From SZUA-229 sp964531165 (lineage in GTDB: Bacteria > Pseudomonadota > Gammaproteobacteria > SZUA-229): a stretch of 8,150 nt of DNA. The stretch's first letter is position 1, and each line of letters begins with the position of its first letter. The stretch is taken from contig CAZHEA010000114.1 of the NCBI GenBank assembly GCA_964531165.1, forward strand, positions 1 through 8,150, read 5' to 3'. The position numbers were made by a program, and so were the translations under genes. The notes under the pieces were generated by a model. That model did no database searches and was not told where the DNA came from. It saw only the letters and a list, made by a program, of their open reading frames with translations. Below, in pieces: positions 1 to 6,930 of the stretch.

Positions 1-419
1 TATGCATTGACTCTATACTTTTTAACGGCATGGAAAAGCTATTAAATAAAATAGAATCGCAGAACATGAACTGGGGCGTTGTTACCAATAAACCCGGCTG
101 GTTAACAAATCCATTAATGGAGCAGATTGGCTTATCAGAACGCGCTGCCTGTATTGTAAGCGGCGACACAACAGTACACCGCAAACCTCACCCTGAACCC
201 ATGTATCACGCCTGTCTAGCTGCCGGCAGCAAACCACATCAATGTTTATATATCGGCGATGCAAGGCGCGATATTGAGGCCGGTAATAACGCAGGCATGA
301 AAACCATTATTGCTTCGTATGGTTATATTGGCAGCTGGGAAGATACCCGTGACTGGGGGAGTGATGAAATCATTGATCATCCTGAAGAAATAATTAAATA
401 TCTTTCCAGTACTGAATAA
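1..419 (+). CDS. mupP: HAD-superfamily phosphatase, MupP/Gph-like, 3' part only
   Basis: The reading frame is open from the window edge (first full codon at 3) to TAA at 417-419, giving 138 residues. The ATG at 30 is internal, because similarity continues upstream of it (LFNGMEKLL). Visible HAD motifs are motif II (GVVTNKP), the motif III lysine in HRKPHPEP, and motif IV in YIGDARRDIEAG with its two metal-binding aspartates. The N-terminal DxDGT nucleophile motif and most of the cap, roughly 85 residues, lie outside the window. The family includes phosphoglycolate phosphatase (Gph) and the N-acetylmuramic acid 6-phosphate phosphatase MupP of the peptidoglycan recycling route. The WGVVTNKP segment and the C-terminal pattern YGYI-WG-DEIIDHP match MupP better, as I remember the Pseudomonas protein, so MupP is preferred, but Gph is not excluded. 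It is cytoplasmic and converges on phoU, so it is not part of the pst operon. Confidence 0.75.
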   Translation, partial: CIDSILFNGMEKLLNKIESQNMNWGVVTNKPGWLTNPLMEQIGLSERAACIVSGDTTVHRKPHPEPMYHACLAAGSKPHQCLYIGDARRDIEAGNNAGMKTIIASYGYIGSWEDTRDWGSDEIIDHPEEIIKYLSSTE

Positions 420-471
420 CAGCTTACCTCCTGTTGCAGACATTTAAGATCAAAAGATTTTAAACCTGATT

Positions 472-671
472 TGCCTGGGGATGGACCGCGCTGTTTGCGC
501 TCCGTCCCCGTTGTGATACCACGCAAAGAATTTGTGCAAAGCAAGTCACTTCGCTCGTTTTACATGGTCTCACAACGGGGACAGAGCGCCAAAAAACGGC
601 GGTCTTTCCCCAGGTAAATATAGTCACTTCGAGGGGGACAGAGCTCAAAATGCAAGGTCTGTCCCCAGGCA
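472..671. repeat. 200-bp MITE-like element with terminal inverted repeats and three GGGGA...TCCCC hairpins
   Basis: The ends are a 16-bp terminal inverted repeat: TGCCTGGGGATGGACC at 472-487 against the complement of 656-671, 14 of 16 matching. Inside are three hairpins that all open with GGGGA and close with TCCCC: 477-509, 577-611 (about 12 of 14 pairs, loop 591-597) and 634-666 (nine perfect pairs, GGGGACAGA with TCTGTCCCC). The first two also form a larger imperfect palindrome with each other across a loop of about 40 bp. AGTCACTTCG is repeated at 544-553 and 622-631. No transposase is present. From memory, GGGGACAGA/TCTGTCCCC hairpins are common beside Y1 (REP-associated, RAYT) transposases, so a non-autonomous copy mobilised in trans is the likely identity. 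No target-site duplication is evident. It lies between convergent genes and could act as a two-way terminator. Confidence 0.75.
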
Positions 672-691
672 TAATCAATCGAACGATGTCT

Positions 692-746
692 GCTTATAAC
701 TAAATTGAGACTTTGACTAACTATCAGTTGTATATCTTAATTTTAA
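692..746. repeat. 55-bp direct repeat, copy A
   Basis: This stretch is repeated imperfectly at 879-933, 187 bp further on. Shared blocks include AATTGAGACTTT and TATATCTTAATTTTAA; the differences are mostly single substitutions plus small compensating indels. Origin is unknown. The two copies flank a REP hairpin and a run of 9-bp units, so they may mark a local duplication or the borders of a composite insertion. Confidence 0.75.
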
Positions 747-756
747 AATCCTGAAG

Positions 757-793
757 CCACGGGATTCCCGCTAGAAGCACGCGGGAATGACGG
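757..793 (-). repeat. Single REP-type hairpin, same family as the pairs at 4391 and 6931
   Basis: ATTCCCGC at 764-771 pairs perfectly with GCGGGAAT at 781-788 around a 9-nt loop. Read on the minus strand it starts CGTCATTCCCGC and aligns with the left arm of the REP pair at 4392-4426. Relative to that arm the stem carries a paired change (T-A to C-G), which supports a selected or copied hairpin rather than chance. Confidence 0.8.
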
Positions 794-801
794 CATAAAA
801 A

Positions 802-837
802 CTGCGTTCATTTGCGCTGTTCGCGTTGTTTGCGTTT
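802..837. repeat. Four degenerate 9-bp tandem units
   Basis: In-phase 9-mers are CTGCGTTCA, TTTGCGCTG, TTCGCGTTG and TTTGCGTTT, sharing a T-GCG core. The run is short and degenerate, with no assigned function. It may be a remnant of a dispersed repeat, since it lies directly beside the REP hairpin. Confidence 0.5.
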
Positions 838-878
838 TCTTTTGCTTTTAATCTTAAATTAGAAAAATCTAAAGTTCC

Positions 879-933
879 GCTTTTGACTATAATTGAGACT
901 TTAACTAATACCAGCTATATATCTTAATTTTAA
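879..933. repeat. 55-bp direct repeat, copy B
   Basis: Second copy of the repeat at 692-746. It ends 5 bp beyond the phoU stop codon, so it forms the immediate 3' untranslated sequence of phoU. No convincing intrinsic terminator is seen here. The only nearby hairpin is a weak 5-bp AT-rich stem at 859-872. Confidence 0.75.
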
Positions 934-938
934 GTTAT

Positions 939-1637
939 CTAATCCAGTATCTCTTTTTTCATTTGCTCTAAAGTAACATGACGAACATCTTTTCCTTTTA
1001 CCAGATAAACCACATATTCACAGATATTTTTTGAATGGTCACCAATTCGTTCCAGAGCACGAGCTGCCCATAAAACATTCAAACTGCGATGAATTTCTCT
1101 GGGATCTTCCATCATTCTTGTGATCAACTGTCGCATAATAGCTTCATATTCCTGATCAACTTTTTCATCTTCTGCCGCAATATGAAGCGCCGCTTCAACA
1201 TCGGTACGCGCAAAAGCATCCAGTGCATCATGTAACATTTTTCTTACGTGCTCGCCCAAATGACGAATCTCAACATATTGCTCTTTTGATGAATCCATTT
1301 CAGCCAGTTTTCTTGCCATCTTGGCAACTTTCTCAGCCTCATCACCAATACGTTCAAGGTCAGTAATAGTTTTTACTATCATCATGACTAAACGTAAATC
1401 ACCCGCTGTGGGTTGTCTGCGCGCAATAATCTGTGTGCACTGGTCATCAATACTTACTTCCATCGCATTAACTTTAAAATCGTCATCAACAATGCGTTCA
1501 GCCAGGGCTTCATCACCTTCCACCAGTGCGGTACACGCACTTAGTACATGATTTTCTACCAACCCACCCATGGTCATAACCTGATTGCGAACAGTATCAA
1601 GTTCGGTATTAAATTGTTGTGAAATATGAGCACTCAT
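939..1637 (-). CDS. phoU: Phosphate signalling protein PhoU
   Basis: This 232-residue cytoplasmic protein is close to the usual length of about 240. It is all helical and built as two tandem PhoU repeats, each with the family's acidic metal-binding motif: ERIGDEAEKVAKMA at about 95-108 and ERIGDHSKNICEY at about 196-208. PhoU links the state of the Pst transporter to the sensor kinase PhoR, so that the Pho regulon is off when phosphate is plentiful. It may also restrain uptake. The start is ATG at 1637 with a weak GGGA eight nt upstream. It lies 29 nt after pstB, so the two are almost certainly cotranscribed, and it is the last gene of the unit. Confidence 0.97.
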   Translation of the reverse strand: MSAHISQQFNTELDTVRNQVMTMGGLVENHVLSACTALVEGDEALAERIVDDDFKVNAMEVSIDDQCTQIIARRQPTAGDLRLVMMIVKTITDLERIGDEAEKVAKMARKLAEMDSSKEQYVEIRHLGEHVRKMLHDALDAFARTDVEAALHIAAEDEKVDQEYEAIMRQLITRMMEDPREIHRSLNVLWAARALERIGDHSKNICEYVVYLVKGKDVRHVTLEQMKKEILD

Positions 1638-1666
1638 TTTTTTTCCCGTTTAAGTGTTTGTCGTTA

Positions 1667-2500
1667 TTAACCGTAGCGACCAGTAATGTAATCTTCAGTT
1701 TGTTTTTTATCTGGGTTGGTAAATAATTTATCTGTTGCACCAAATTCAATTAAATCACCCATATACATAAATGCGGTGTAATCTGAAACACGCGCTGCCT
1801 GCTGCATGTTATGAGTCACTATAATTATAGTGTAATCAGATTTTAATTCATAAATCAGCTCTTCAATCTTTAATGTAGATATCGGATCAAGCGCTGATGC
1901 AGGTTCGTCTAATAATAACACTTCAGGTTTTATTGCTATAGAGCGAGCAATCACTAAACGTTGTTGCTGACCACCAGACAAACCTAATGCGCTATCATGT
2001 AAACGGCTACTGACCTCACTCCATAGCGCGGCACTTTTTAGGGCCCACTCTACACGCTCATCTAAAATGTGGCGTTTATTTATACCCTGCAAGCGCAGGC
2101 CATAAGCTACATTTTCGTAAATAGTTTTTGGAAATGGATTGGGTCTTTGAAATACCATTCCTACTCGACGACGCAATGCTGAAACATCCACATCCCTTGA
2201 GTAGATATTTTCACCATCAAGTATAATTTCGCCATCAATTTTTGCACTATCGACCAAATCATTCATACGATTAAAGCAGCGTAATAAAGTTGATTTACCA
2301 CAACCACTGGGACCAATAAATGCCGTCACTCTGGTTTTAGGTATTTCTAAATTTATGCCATTTAAAGCCTGCTTCTCATCATAAAATAAATTAAGATCAT
2401 TTACTTTCAGACAAATTTCTTCATCTTCTAACTTTAAATGATCAACGCCCTGAGAAAATAAAGAGGGGTCAATAGCATGGGTAAGAACTTGATCGTTCAT
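1667..2500 (-). CDS. pstB: Phosphate ABC transporter ATP-binding protein PstB
   Basis: A 277-residue ATPase subunit on the cytoplasmic face of the PstCA channel; it powers phosphate import. All ABC motifs are intact: Walker A GPSGCGKST (63-71), Q-loop in MVFQRPNPFP (Q118), signature LSGGQ (174-178), Walker B VLLLDEP with catalytic E199, D-loop SALD, and the switch histidine in IIVTHNM (H230). About 30 residues precede the first beta strand, which makes it slightly longer than the 257-residue E. coli protein. The start is ATG at 2500, with only a weak GAG upstream in an AT-rich leader. A REP hairpin lies in the 82-bp gap between this gene and pstA. Confidence 0.98.
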   Translation of the reverse strand: MNDQVLTHAIDPSLFSQGVDHLKLEDEEICLKVNDLNLFYDEKQALNGINLEIPKTRVTAFIGPSGCGKSTLLRCFNRMNDLVDSAKIDGEIILDGENIYSRDVDVSALRRRVGMVFQRPNPFPKTIYENVAYGLRLQGINKRHILDERVEWALKSAALWSEVSSRLHDSALGLSGGQQQRLVIARSIAIKPEVLLLDEPASALDPISTLKIEELIYELKSDYTIIIVTHNMQQAARVSDYTAFMYMGDLIEFGATDKLFTNPDKKQTEDYITGRYG

Positions 2501-2553
2501 AATAATTACTCAAAAAAGAAAAATATTTTCAAACTTAATTTTTCAATAATAAA

Positions 2554-2576
2554 TCGCGGCTAAAGCCGCTCCTACA
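2554..2576 (-). repeat. REP hairpin (GGAGCGGCTTTAGCCGC type) between pstA and pstB
   Basis: GCGGC at 2556-2560 and GCCGC at 2565-2569 form a hairpin with a TAAA loop. On the minus strand the element reads TGTAGGAGCGGC followed by TTTAGCCGCGA, a REP type that I remember as widely dispersed in gammaproteobacteria. It is unrelated in sequence to the CGTCATTCC family elsewhere in this locus. Lying inside the pst transcript, it could slow 3' decay or tune pstA against pstB, but that is inference. Confidence 0.8.
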
Positions 2577-2582
2577 ATTTAA

Positions 2583-4259
2583 TTATGCATCCAGGGCTTT
2601 ATATTTTTCACGCAAATGATTACGCATAATAATGGCCGATAGATTCAATAAAATAATAACTAAAACCAGTAAAAATGCAGTCGCATAAACTAATGGCCTT
2701 GCTGCTTCAACATTTGGACTCTGGAAGCCTACATCATAAATATGAAAACCCAGGTGCATAAATTTTCTATCTAAATGCAGGAATGGCGAATTACCATCAA
2801 GCGGTAATTCTGGTGCCAGTTTCACAACACCAACCAGCATTAAGGGAGCAACTTCACCTGCTGCTCGTGCAACAGCCAGAATTAAACCGGTCATTATTGC
2901 CGGACTCGACATGGGCAAAATTATTTTCCACAGTGTTTCAAATTTAGTTGCACCCAGAGCCAGACTGCCTTCACGAAAGCTACCTGGAATACGCGCCAGA
3001 CCTTCTTCTGTTGAAACAATAACAACAGGCAATGTAAGCAAGGCAAGCGTTAATGATGCCCACATTAATCCGGGCGTACCAAACGTAGGCGCGGGTGATG
3101 ATTCTGGGTAAAATAATTGATCAATATTTCCGCCCAGAAAATAAACAAAGAAACCTAAACCAAATACACCATAAACGATTGATGGTACACCTGCCAGATT
3201 ATTTACTGCAATTCTAATCAACCTTATTAATGCGCCCTGCTTTGCATATTCACGCAAATAAACAGCCGCCACAACACCTAGTGGCGTAACCAGAACAGAC
3301 ATCAGCAGCACCATCATAACCGTGCCAAAAATTGCCGGGAATATACCGCCTTCAGTATTAGCTTCACGAGGTTCTTCAACCATAAAATTATAGAAATTTA
3401 CAAAATAGCAACCCAGTTTATCTAATACATTATATTTATTAGGCTGCAAAACAGAAACAATGGCAGAAAGTTGTAATTCAACTTTTTTACCATCCATGAT
3501 TTTAAAATGCGCACTGTCTCTGGAGATCTCTTTTTGTAGAGCAATTAGTTCTTTTCTTAGCCCCTGGTATTTAATATCCAGTAGCTTTTCCTGAGCTTCT
3601 ATTTTTGCAAAATTTTCTTTAGAATCCAGACCTTCAATTTTTAATTTCTTACGTTCTAATCGAAAACGCTCTAACTGGTAATTAATTGCGCCAATTTCTT
3701 TTCTTTCAAGTTTGCTTATTTCTTCCCGCAGATCAGAAACTCGTTCTAATCTTTTTTCCAGTTCCGACCAGGCTTCAACACCTGTCGACTGTATTTTACC
3801 CAGCTCACTAACACTTAATAGATAACCATAAAGATTACCCCACTCAATACGCTCTACAACAACCAGCTCTTCAGGCTTTGACTGTTTTTGAATATGGTGA
3901 TCATCAATCCATCTAAAATCAGCTGAAAGTATTTCACGATTACCTGTTTTAACCAGCCAACGTTTAACAAATTCCTGATCTTCAGGCACTTTACCTAAAC
4001 CAGATTCAATATATTGTTCTCGATTAATATCTTCAGACTCAACAAACTCACCAATAATACGGTATTCACCCACAGCATCGGCATATTCAATCTGTTGAAT
4101 ATCCGCTGGCCAGAAATGACTCATGCCACGCACAGCAATTAAGCCAATTAAACCAAACACAACTATAATACTGGCACTGACCGCACCCGCATTTAGCCAT
4201 ATCCACGGTGTGCCACTTTGCCACCATGCTTTAAAATTACTGTTTGTTGATTCTGTCAA
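2583..4259 (-). CDS. pstA: Phosphate ABC transporter permease PstA, long form with coiled-coil insert
   Basis: Inner-membrane channel subunit of 558 residues, against about 296 in E. coli. A first membrane helix lies at about 21-43. An extracytoplasmic region of about 260 residues follows, including a highly charged, probably coiled-coil stretch (about 160-248). The permease domain runs from about 303 to the end, with the EAA loop at 417-450 (EEGLARIPGSFREGSLALGAT) and the conserved R-AAGE motif at 465-469. From memory the N-terminal part matches the DUF3333-type extension of Pseudomonas and Vibrio PstA. The start is taken as TTG at 4259: a TGA lies in frame two codons upstream, no ATG or GTG occurs before the first helix, and GGA sits 8 nt upstream. 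The 251-bp gap to pstC has no visible Pho box, so cotranscription with pstC is likely. Confidence 0.95.
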   Translation of the reverse strand: MTESTNSNFKAWWQSGTPWIWLNAGAVSASIIVVFGLIGLIAVRGMSHFWPADIQQIEYADAVGEYRIIGEFVESEDINREQYIESGLGKVPEDQEFVKRWLVKTGNREILSADFRWIDDHHIQKQSKPEELVVVERIEWGNLYGYLLSVSELGKIQSTGVEAWSELEKRLERVSDLREEISKLERKEIGAINYQLERFRLERKKLKIEGLDSKENFAKIEAQEKLLDIKYQGLRKELIALQKEISRDSAHFKIMDGKKVELQLSAIVSVLQPNKYNVLDKLGCYFVNFYNFMVEEPREANTEGGIFPAIFGTVMMVLLMSVLVTPLGVVAAVYLREYAKQGALIRLIRIAVNNLAGVPSIVYGVFGLGFFVYFLGGNIDQLFYPESSPAPTFGTPGLMWASLTLALLTLPVVIVSTEEGLARIPGSFREGSLALGATKFETLWKIILPMSSPAIMTGLILAVARAAGEVAPLMLVGVVKLAPELPLDGNSPFLHLDRKFMHLGFHIYDVGFQSPNVEAARPLVYATAFLLVLVIILLNLSAIIMRNHLREKYKALDA

Positions 4260-4390
4260 AATTCAAATCCAATATTTAAAATTTTCTAAGTACTCTCTCT
4301 AAAAGAGAATAATAAAAACAATCTTTATAAAACACCCTGCTCCCCTTCAAAAATGAGATCAGGTTAAGAACAAAACTATCAAAAACACTG

Positions 4391-4505
4391 TCGTCATTCC
4401 TGCATGCTTTTAGCAGGAATCTAGTGACTTTAAAGTTTTAAGGCCACTGGATCCCGGCTCAAAAGCATACCGGGATGACGGGATTTATTTCGTGCAAAAC
4501 TCTCA
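4391..4505. repeat. REP pair, copy 1 (two inverted hairpins plus a conserved tail)
   Basis: The left hairpin pairs ATTCCTGC (4396-4403) with GCAGGAAT (4413-4420) over 8 bp. The right hairpin pairs ATCCCGG (4451-4457) with CCGGGAT (4470-4476). The two arms, 4392-4426 and 4445-4480, are inverted copies of each other, about 29 of 35 by hand count. A tail ending TCGTGCAAAACTCTC (4490-4504) is shared with copy 2. The layout resembles a BIME or small MITE. It sits between pstC and pstA, so it is part of their likely joint transcript. Confidence 0.85.
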
Positions 4506-4510
4506 ATAAA

Positions 4511-6748
4511 TTATAAACTGCCATAACGTTTACGCAGGCGTTGACGTATAACTTCAGCTACTGTGTTAAACATAAAGGTTACGATGAATAATACTAAAGC
4601 AGCGAGAAATAAAATCCGGTAGTGACTGCTATCAACTTCTGATTCCGGCAACTCAACTGATATATTTGCAGATAAAGTACGCATGCCCTGAAATACACTC
4701 ATATCCATTACCGGTGTATTACCTGTTGCCATAAGCACAATCATAGTTTCACCCACTGCACGCCCCAGACCAATCATCACGGCTGAAAAGATTCCAGGAC
4801 TTGCGGTTAATAAAACCACTCGCGTTAATGTTTGCCAGGGTGTTGCACCTAAAGCCAATGAACCTGTTGTTAAATGTTTTGGCACACTAAAAATTGCATC
4901 TTCGGTAATAGAAAAAATTGTGGGTATAACAGCAAGCCCCATGGCAATGCCCACAACTAATGAGTTTCGCTGGTCATAGCCAATGCCAAATTCACTCTTC
5001 ATCCAGATTTTTAGATCACCACCAAAGAGTACATGCTCAAAGAAAGGCGCAACTTCAAATGACATCCAGACTAAAGCAATAATGACAGGCACTAATAATG
5101 CAGCCTGCCAACCGTCAGGTACTAAACGACGAATTACTTTTGGTAAAAAGCTCCAGAGCCAGGCAAAAATTAATAATCCCGATGGAAATACAAAAGATAA
5201 TGAAAGTATGGCAAGCAAATTATTTTCAACAATTGGAGCAAACCATATACCGGCAAGAAAACCTAAAATTACAGTAGGTAGAGCTTCCATAATTTCAATG
5301 CTGGGCTTAACCCAGCTACGCATTTTGGGTGCCATGAAATAAGCAGTATAAATTGCACCCATAATGGCCAGAGGCATGGCAATTAACATTGCGTAAAACG
5401 CTGCTTTTAACGTACCAAAAGCAAGCGGCATTAAGCTAAATTTTGGTTCAAAGTCATTATCAGCTGATGATGACTGCCAGCTATATTGTGGCTTGTTATA
5501 GCCTTCATACATCACCTCACCCCAAAGAGATTGCCAGGACAGCTCAGGGTGCTCATTCTTAATATGATAGGTATAAAACGTATGATTAGATGATTCGATT
5601 AGTAAAATATCGGCACGGGATGACAATGAAAAATACACCGGCGTTGAATTATAACCCGCTAAAGGTTCTTCAAGCATTAAACGGTCTGCCGTTGTATGAT
5701 AAAGAATAATTTCATTTTTTTCATTCAGACCAACAATTGCTTTACGACGTTTTTCTGGAACTATATTTTTTACTGCCGCACCTGTCTGGAAGCTTCGCAC
5801 CTCTTTTAAACGGTATTGATTCTTATCATCACGTTGTAATGACCATTGCTGCACTCTGCCTTTATCATCTGCGGCAATTAAGGAGACACCACCGAGTAGC
5901 ATTTCCAGATTCACAAGTTTTCGACCTGACTCCACCAGCATCATCTGATCAATGCGCTCAACAGATTCCAGATCGCTAATATCGAAATAAACAATCTGAC
6001 CATCGGTGTTTGCAAAATATAGCCATTCACCTAATGGATCCATCAACATGAAATCCACATTCTGAGAAACTTCAATAACGGTTTCGGCTTCCGGTTCTAA
6101 TAATTCATCGCCGTCTTCCACTTCATAACTTTGTATCAGTAATTGTCCACTACTATCCAGTGCAGATAAAACCAGCCTCTCTTCATCTCGAATAACATCC
6201 AGATGAGCAATGTTGCTAATATAATTAAGCTCCAGCGGTTCTTCACCAAATGGAAATGAAACCCCCGGGATTAAATGGCGAACATCATCAACAAATGTAA
6301 CCTGATACTGAAGAGCAACAAACAGCAGTCGATTATTATCTAATGCTATTGCCAGTTGCCTGCCTTCAGAATCCATTTCAATAACGTGTGAGATACTTGA
6401 ATATTCTGGCAGATCAAGACTTTCTTTTAAGACTTCTTTTCCATCTGCCAGATTAAAAAATAGAATATCGCCATTTGATGTAATGCGTGCAGCAAGAGAG
6501 CCGCTTTCTTCAACGGACAGATATCGGGTTATAACTTTATCCGATGCTGCAATCTGGTATTCAGCCTGTTTTACAACTTCAGCCGAATTAAAAATAGGGG
6601 CAACAACCCAGAGAAGATAGAAAAAGATAAGGACTATGGCAAAAATAACACTAATGCCGCCCATTCCAATAGTGTACCTGGCTGCTGTATCAATAAATGC
6701 GCGCCTACGCTGCTGCCATGTACGGTCTGTTATGCTGTTATAACTCAT
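4511..6748 (-). CDS. pstC: Phosphate ABC transporter permease PstC, long form with propeller-like domain
   Basis: Inner-membrane channel subunit, PstA's partner, of 745 residues; the classic form has about 320. A basic N-tail (QRRR, 12-16) and a membrane helix at about 27-52 lead into about 380 extracytoplasmic residues (54-435). These contain repeated beta-strand units that resemble propeller blades, for example GDILFFNL (93), NNRLLFVAL (138), GQIVYFDIS (250), GRVQQWSLQ (297) and NEIILYHT (345). The permease domain (about 440-745) has roughly seven helices, the EAA loop (615-652, SLALGATPWQT) and the R-VGE motif (663-667). The ATG at 6748 is the first possible start, because an in-frame TAA lies 9 nt upstream. 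No Shine-Dalgarno sequence precedes it, and the Pho promoter lies immediately upstream. It is the first gene of the pstC-pstA-pstB-phoU unit. Confidence 0.96.
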   Translation of the reverse strand: MSYNSITDRTWQQRRRAFIDTAARYTIGMGGISVIFAIVLIFFYLLWVVAPIFNSAEVVKQAEYQIAASDKVITRYLSVEESGSLAARITSNGDILFFNLADGKEVLKESLDLPEYSSISHVIEMDSEGRQLAIALDNNRLLFVALQYQVTFVDDVRHLIPGVSFPFGEEPLELNYISNIAHLDVIRDEERLVLSALDSSGQLLIQSYEVEDGDELLEPEAETVIEVSQNVDFMLMDPLGEWLYFANTDGQIVYFDISDLESVERIDQMMLVESGRKLVNLEMLLGGVSLIAADDKGRVQQWSLQRDDKNQYRLKEVRSFQTGAAVKNIVPEKRRKAIVGLNEKNEIILYHTTADRLMLEEPLAGYNSTPVYFSLSSRADILLIESSNHTFYTYHIKNEHPELSWQSLWGEVMYEGYNKPQYSWQSSSADNDFEPKFSLMPLAFGTLKAAFYAMLIAMPLAIMGAIYTAYFMAPKMRSWVKPSIEIMEALPTVILGFLAGIWFAPIVENNLLAILSLSFVFPSGLLIFAWLWSFLPKVIRRLVPDGWQAALLVPVIIALVWMSFEVAPFFEHVLFGGDLKIWMKSEFGIGYDQRNSLVVGIAMGLAVIPTIFSITEDAIFSVPKHLTTGSLALGATPWQTLTRVVLLTASPGIFSAVMIGLGRAVGETMIVLMATGNTPVMDMSVFQGMRTLSANISVELPESEVDSSHYRILFLAALVLFIVTFMFNTVAEVIRQRLRKRYGSL

Positions 6749-6754
6749 GCGGGT

Positions 6755-6788
6755 ATTTTATTTCGGTTTTATGACAGTTTTGTTACAA
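6755..6788 (-). promoter_or_regulatory. Pho box and -10 of the pstC promoter
   Basis: Read on the minus strand, 6788 to 6771 is TTGTAACAAAACTGTCAT, against the 18-bp PhoB consensus of two CTGTCAT-like halves joined by four A/T-rich bases. The second half is perfect and the first matches 5 of 7 to CTGTCAC. Ten nt further on is TAAAAT (6760-6755), five of six to the -10 consensus, at the spacing known for PhoB-activated promoters, which lack a normal -35. Only 6 nt separate the -10 from the pstC ATG. Confidence 0.85.
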
Positions 6789-6837
6789 AGCTGCATTATT
6801 TAAAAAAAAGAGAAAAAAAACAATGAAATACAACTCT

Positions 6838-6853
6838 ATATAAGCCCTTATAT
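6838..6853. repeat. AT-rich palindrome upstream of the pstC Pho box
   Basis: ATATAAG and CTTATAT form perfect 7-bp inverted arms around CC. It lies 50 bp upstream of the Pho box, next to two A8 runs (6802-6820) that could bend the DNA. It may be a binding site for a second regulator, or chance in AT-rich DNA. Confidence 0.35.
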
Positions 6854-6930
6854 TTCTCTGTCTCCATATCAAAACAATTCATTGAAACCTTTGCACAAGA
6901 GCATGTTACAAAAAAACTAACCGCAATTTT

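Noticed and set aside
460..678. 72-codon open frame on the minus strand
   Set aside because: It coincides with the 200-bp inverted-repeat element and shows no domain or ribosome binding site; the composition follows the hairpins.
472..837. CRISPR array, suggested by repeated hairpins
   Set aside because: Repeat units differ in length and spacing, and there are no regular unique spacers.
859..872. AT-rich hairpin downstream of phoU as a terminator
   Set aside because: The stem is only 5 A/T-rich base pairs, too weak to call an intrinsic terminator.
1321..1551. 76-codon open frame on the plus strand inside phoU
   Set aside because: It is a shadow of the well-conserved PhoU reading frame.
4260..4390. 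Separate Pho promoter for pstA
   Set aside because: No pair of CTGTCAT-like halves with 11-bp spacing is present upstream of pstA.
4983..5342. 119-codon open frame on the plus strand inside pstC
   Set aside because: It lies opposite the conserved PstC permease domain and has no recognisable domain of its own.
5737..5979. 80-codon open frame on the plus strand inside pstC
   Set aside because: It lies opposite the propeller-like part of PstC and has no domain or start signal.
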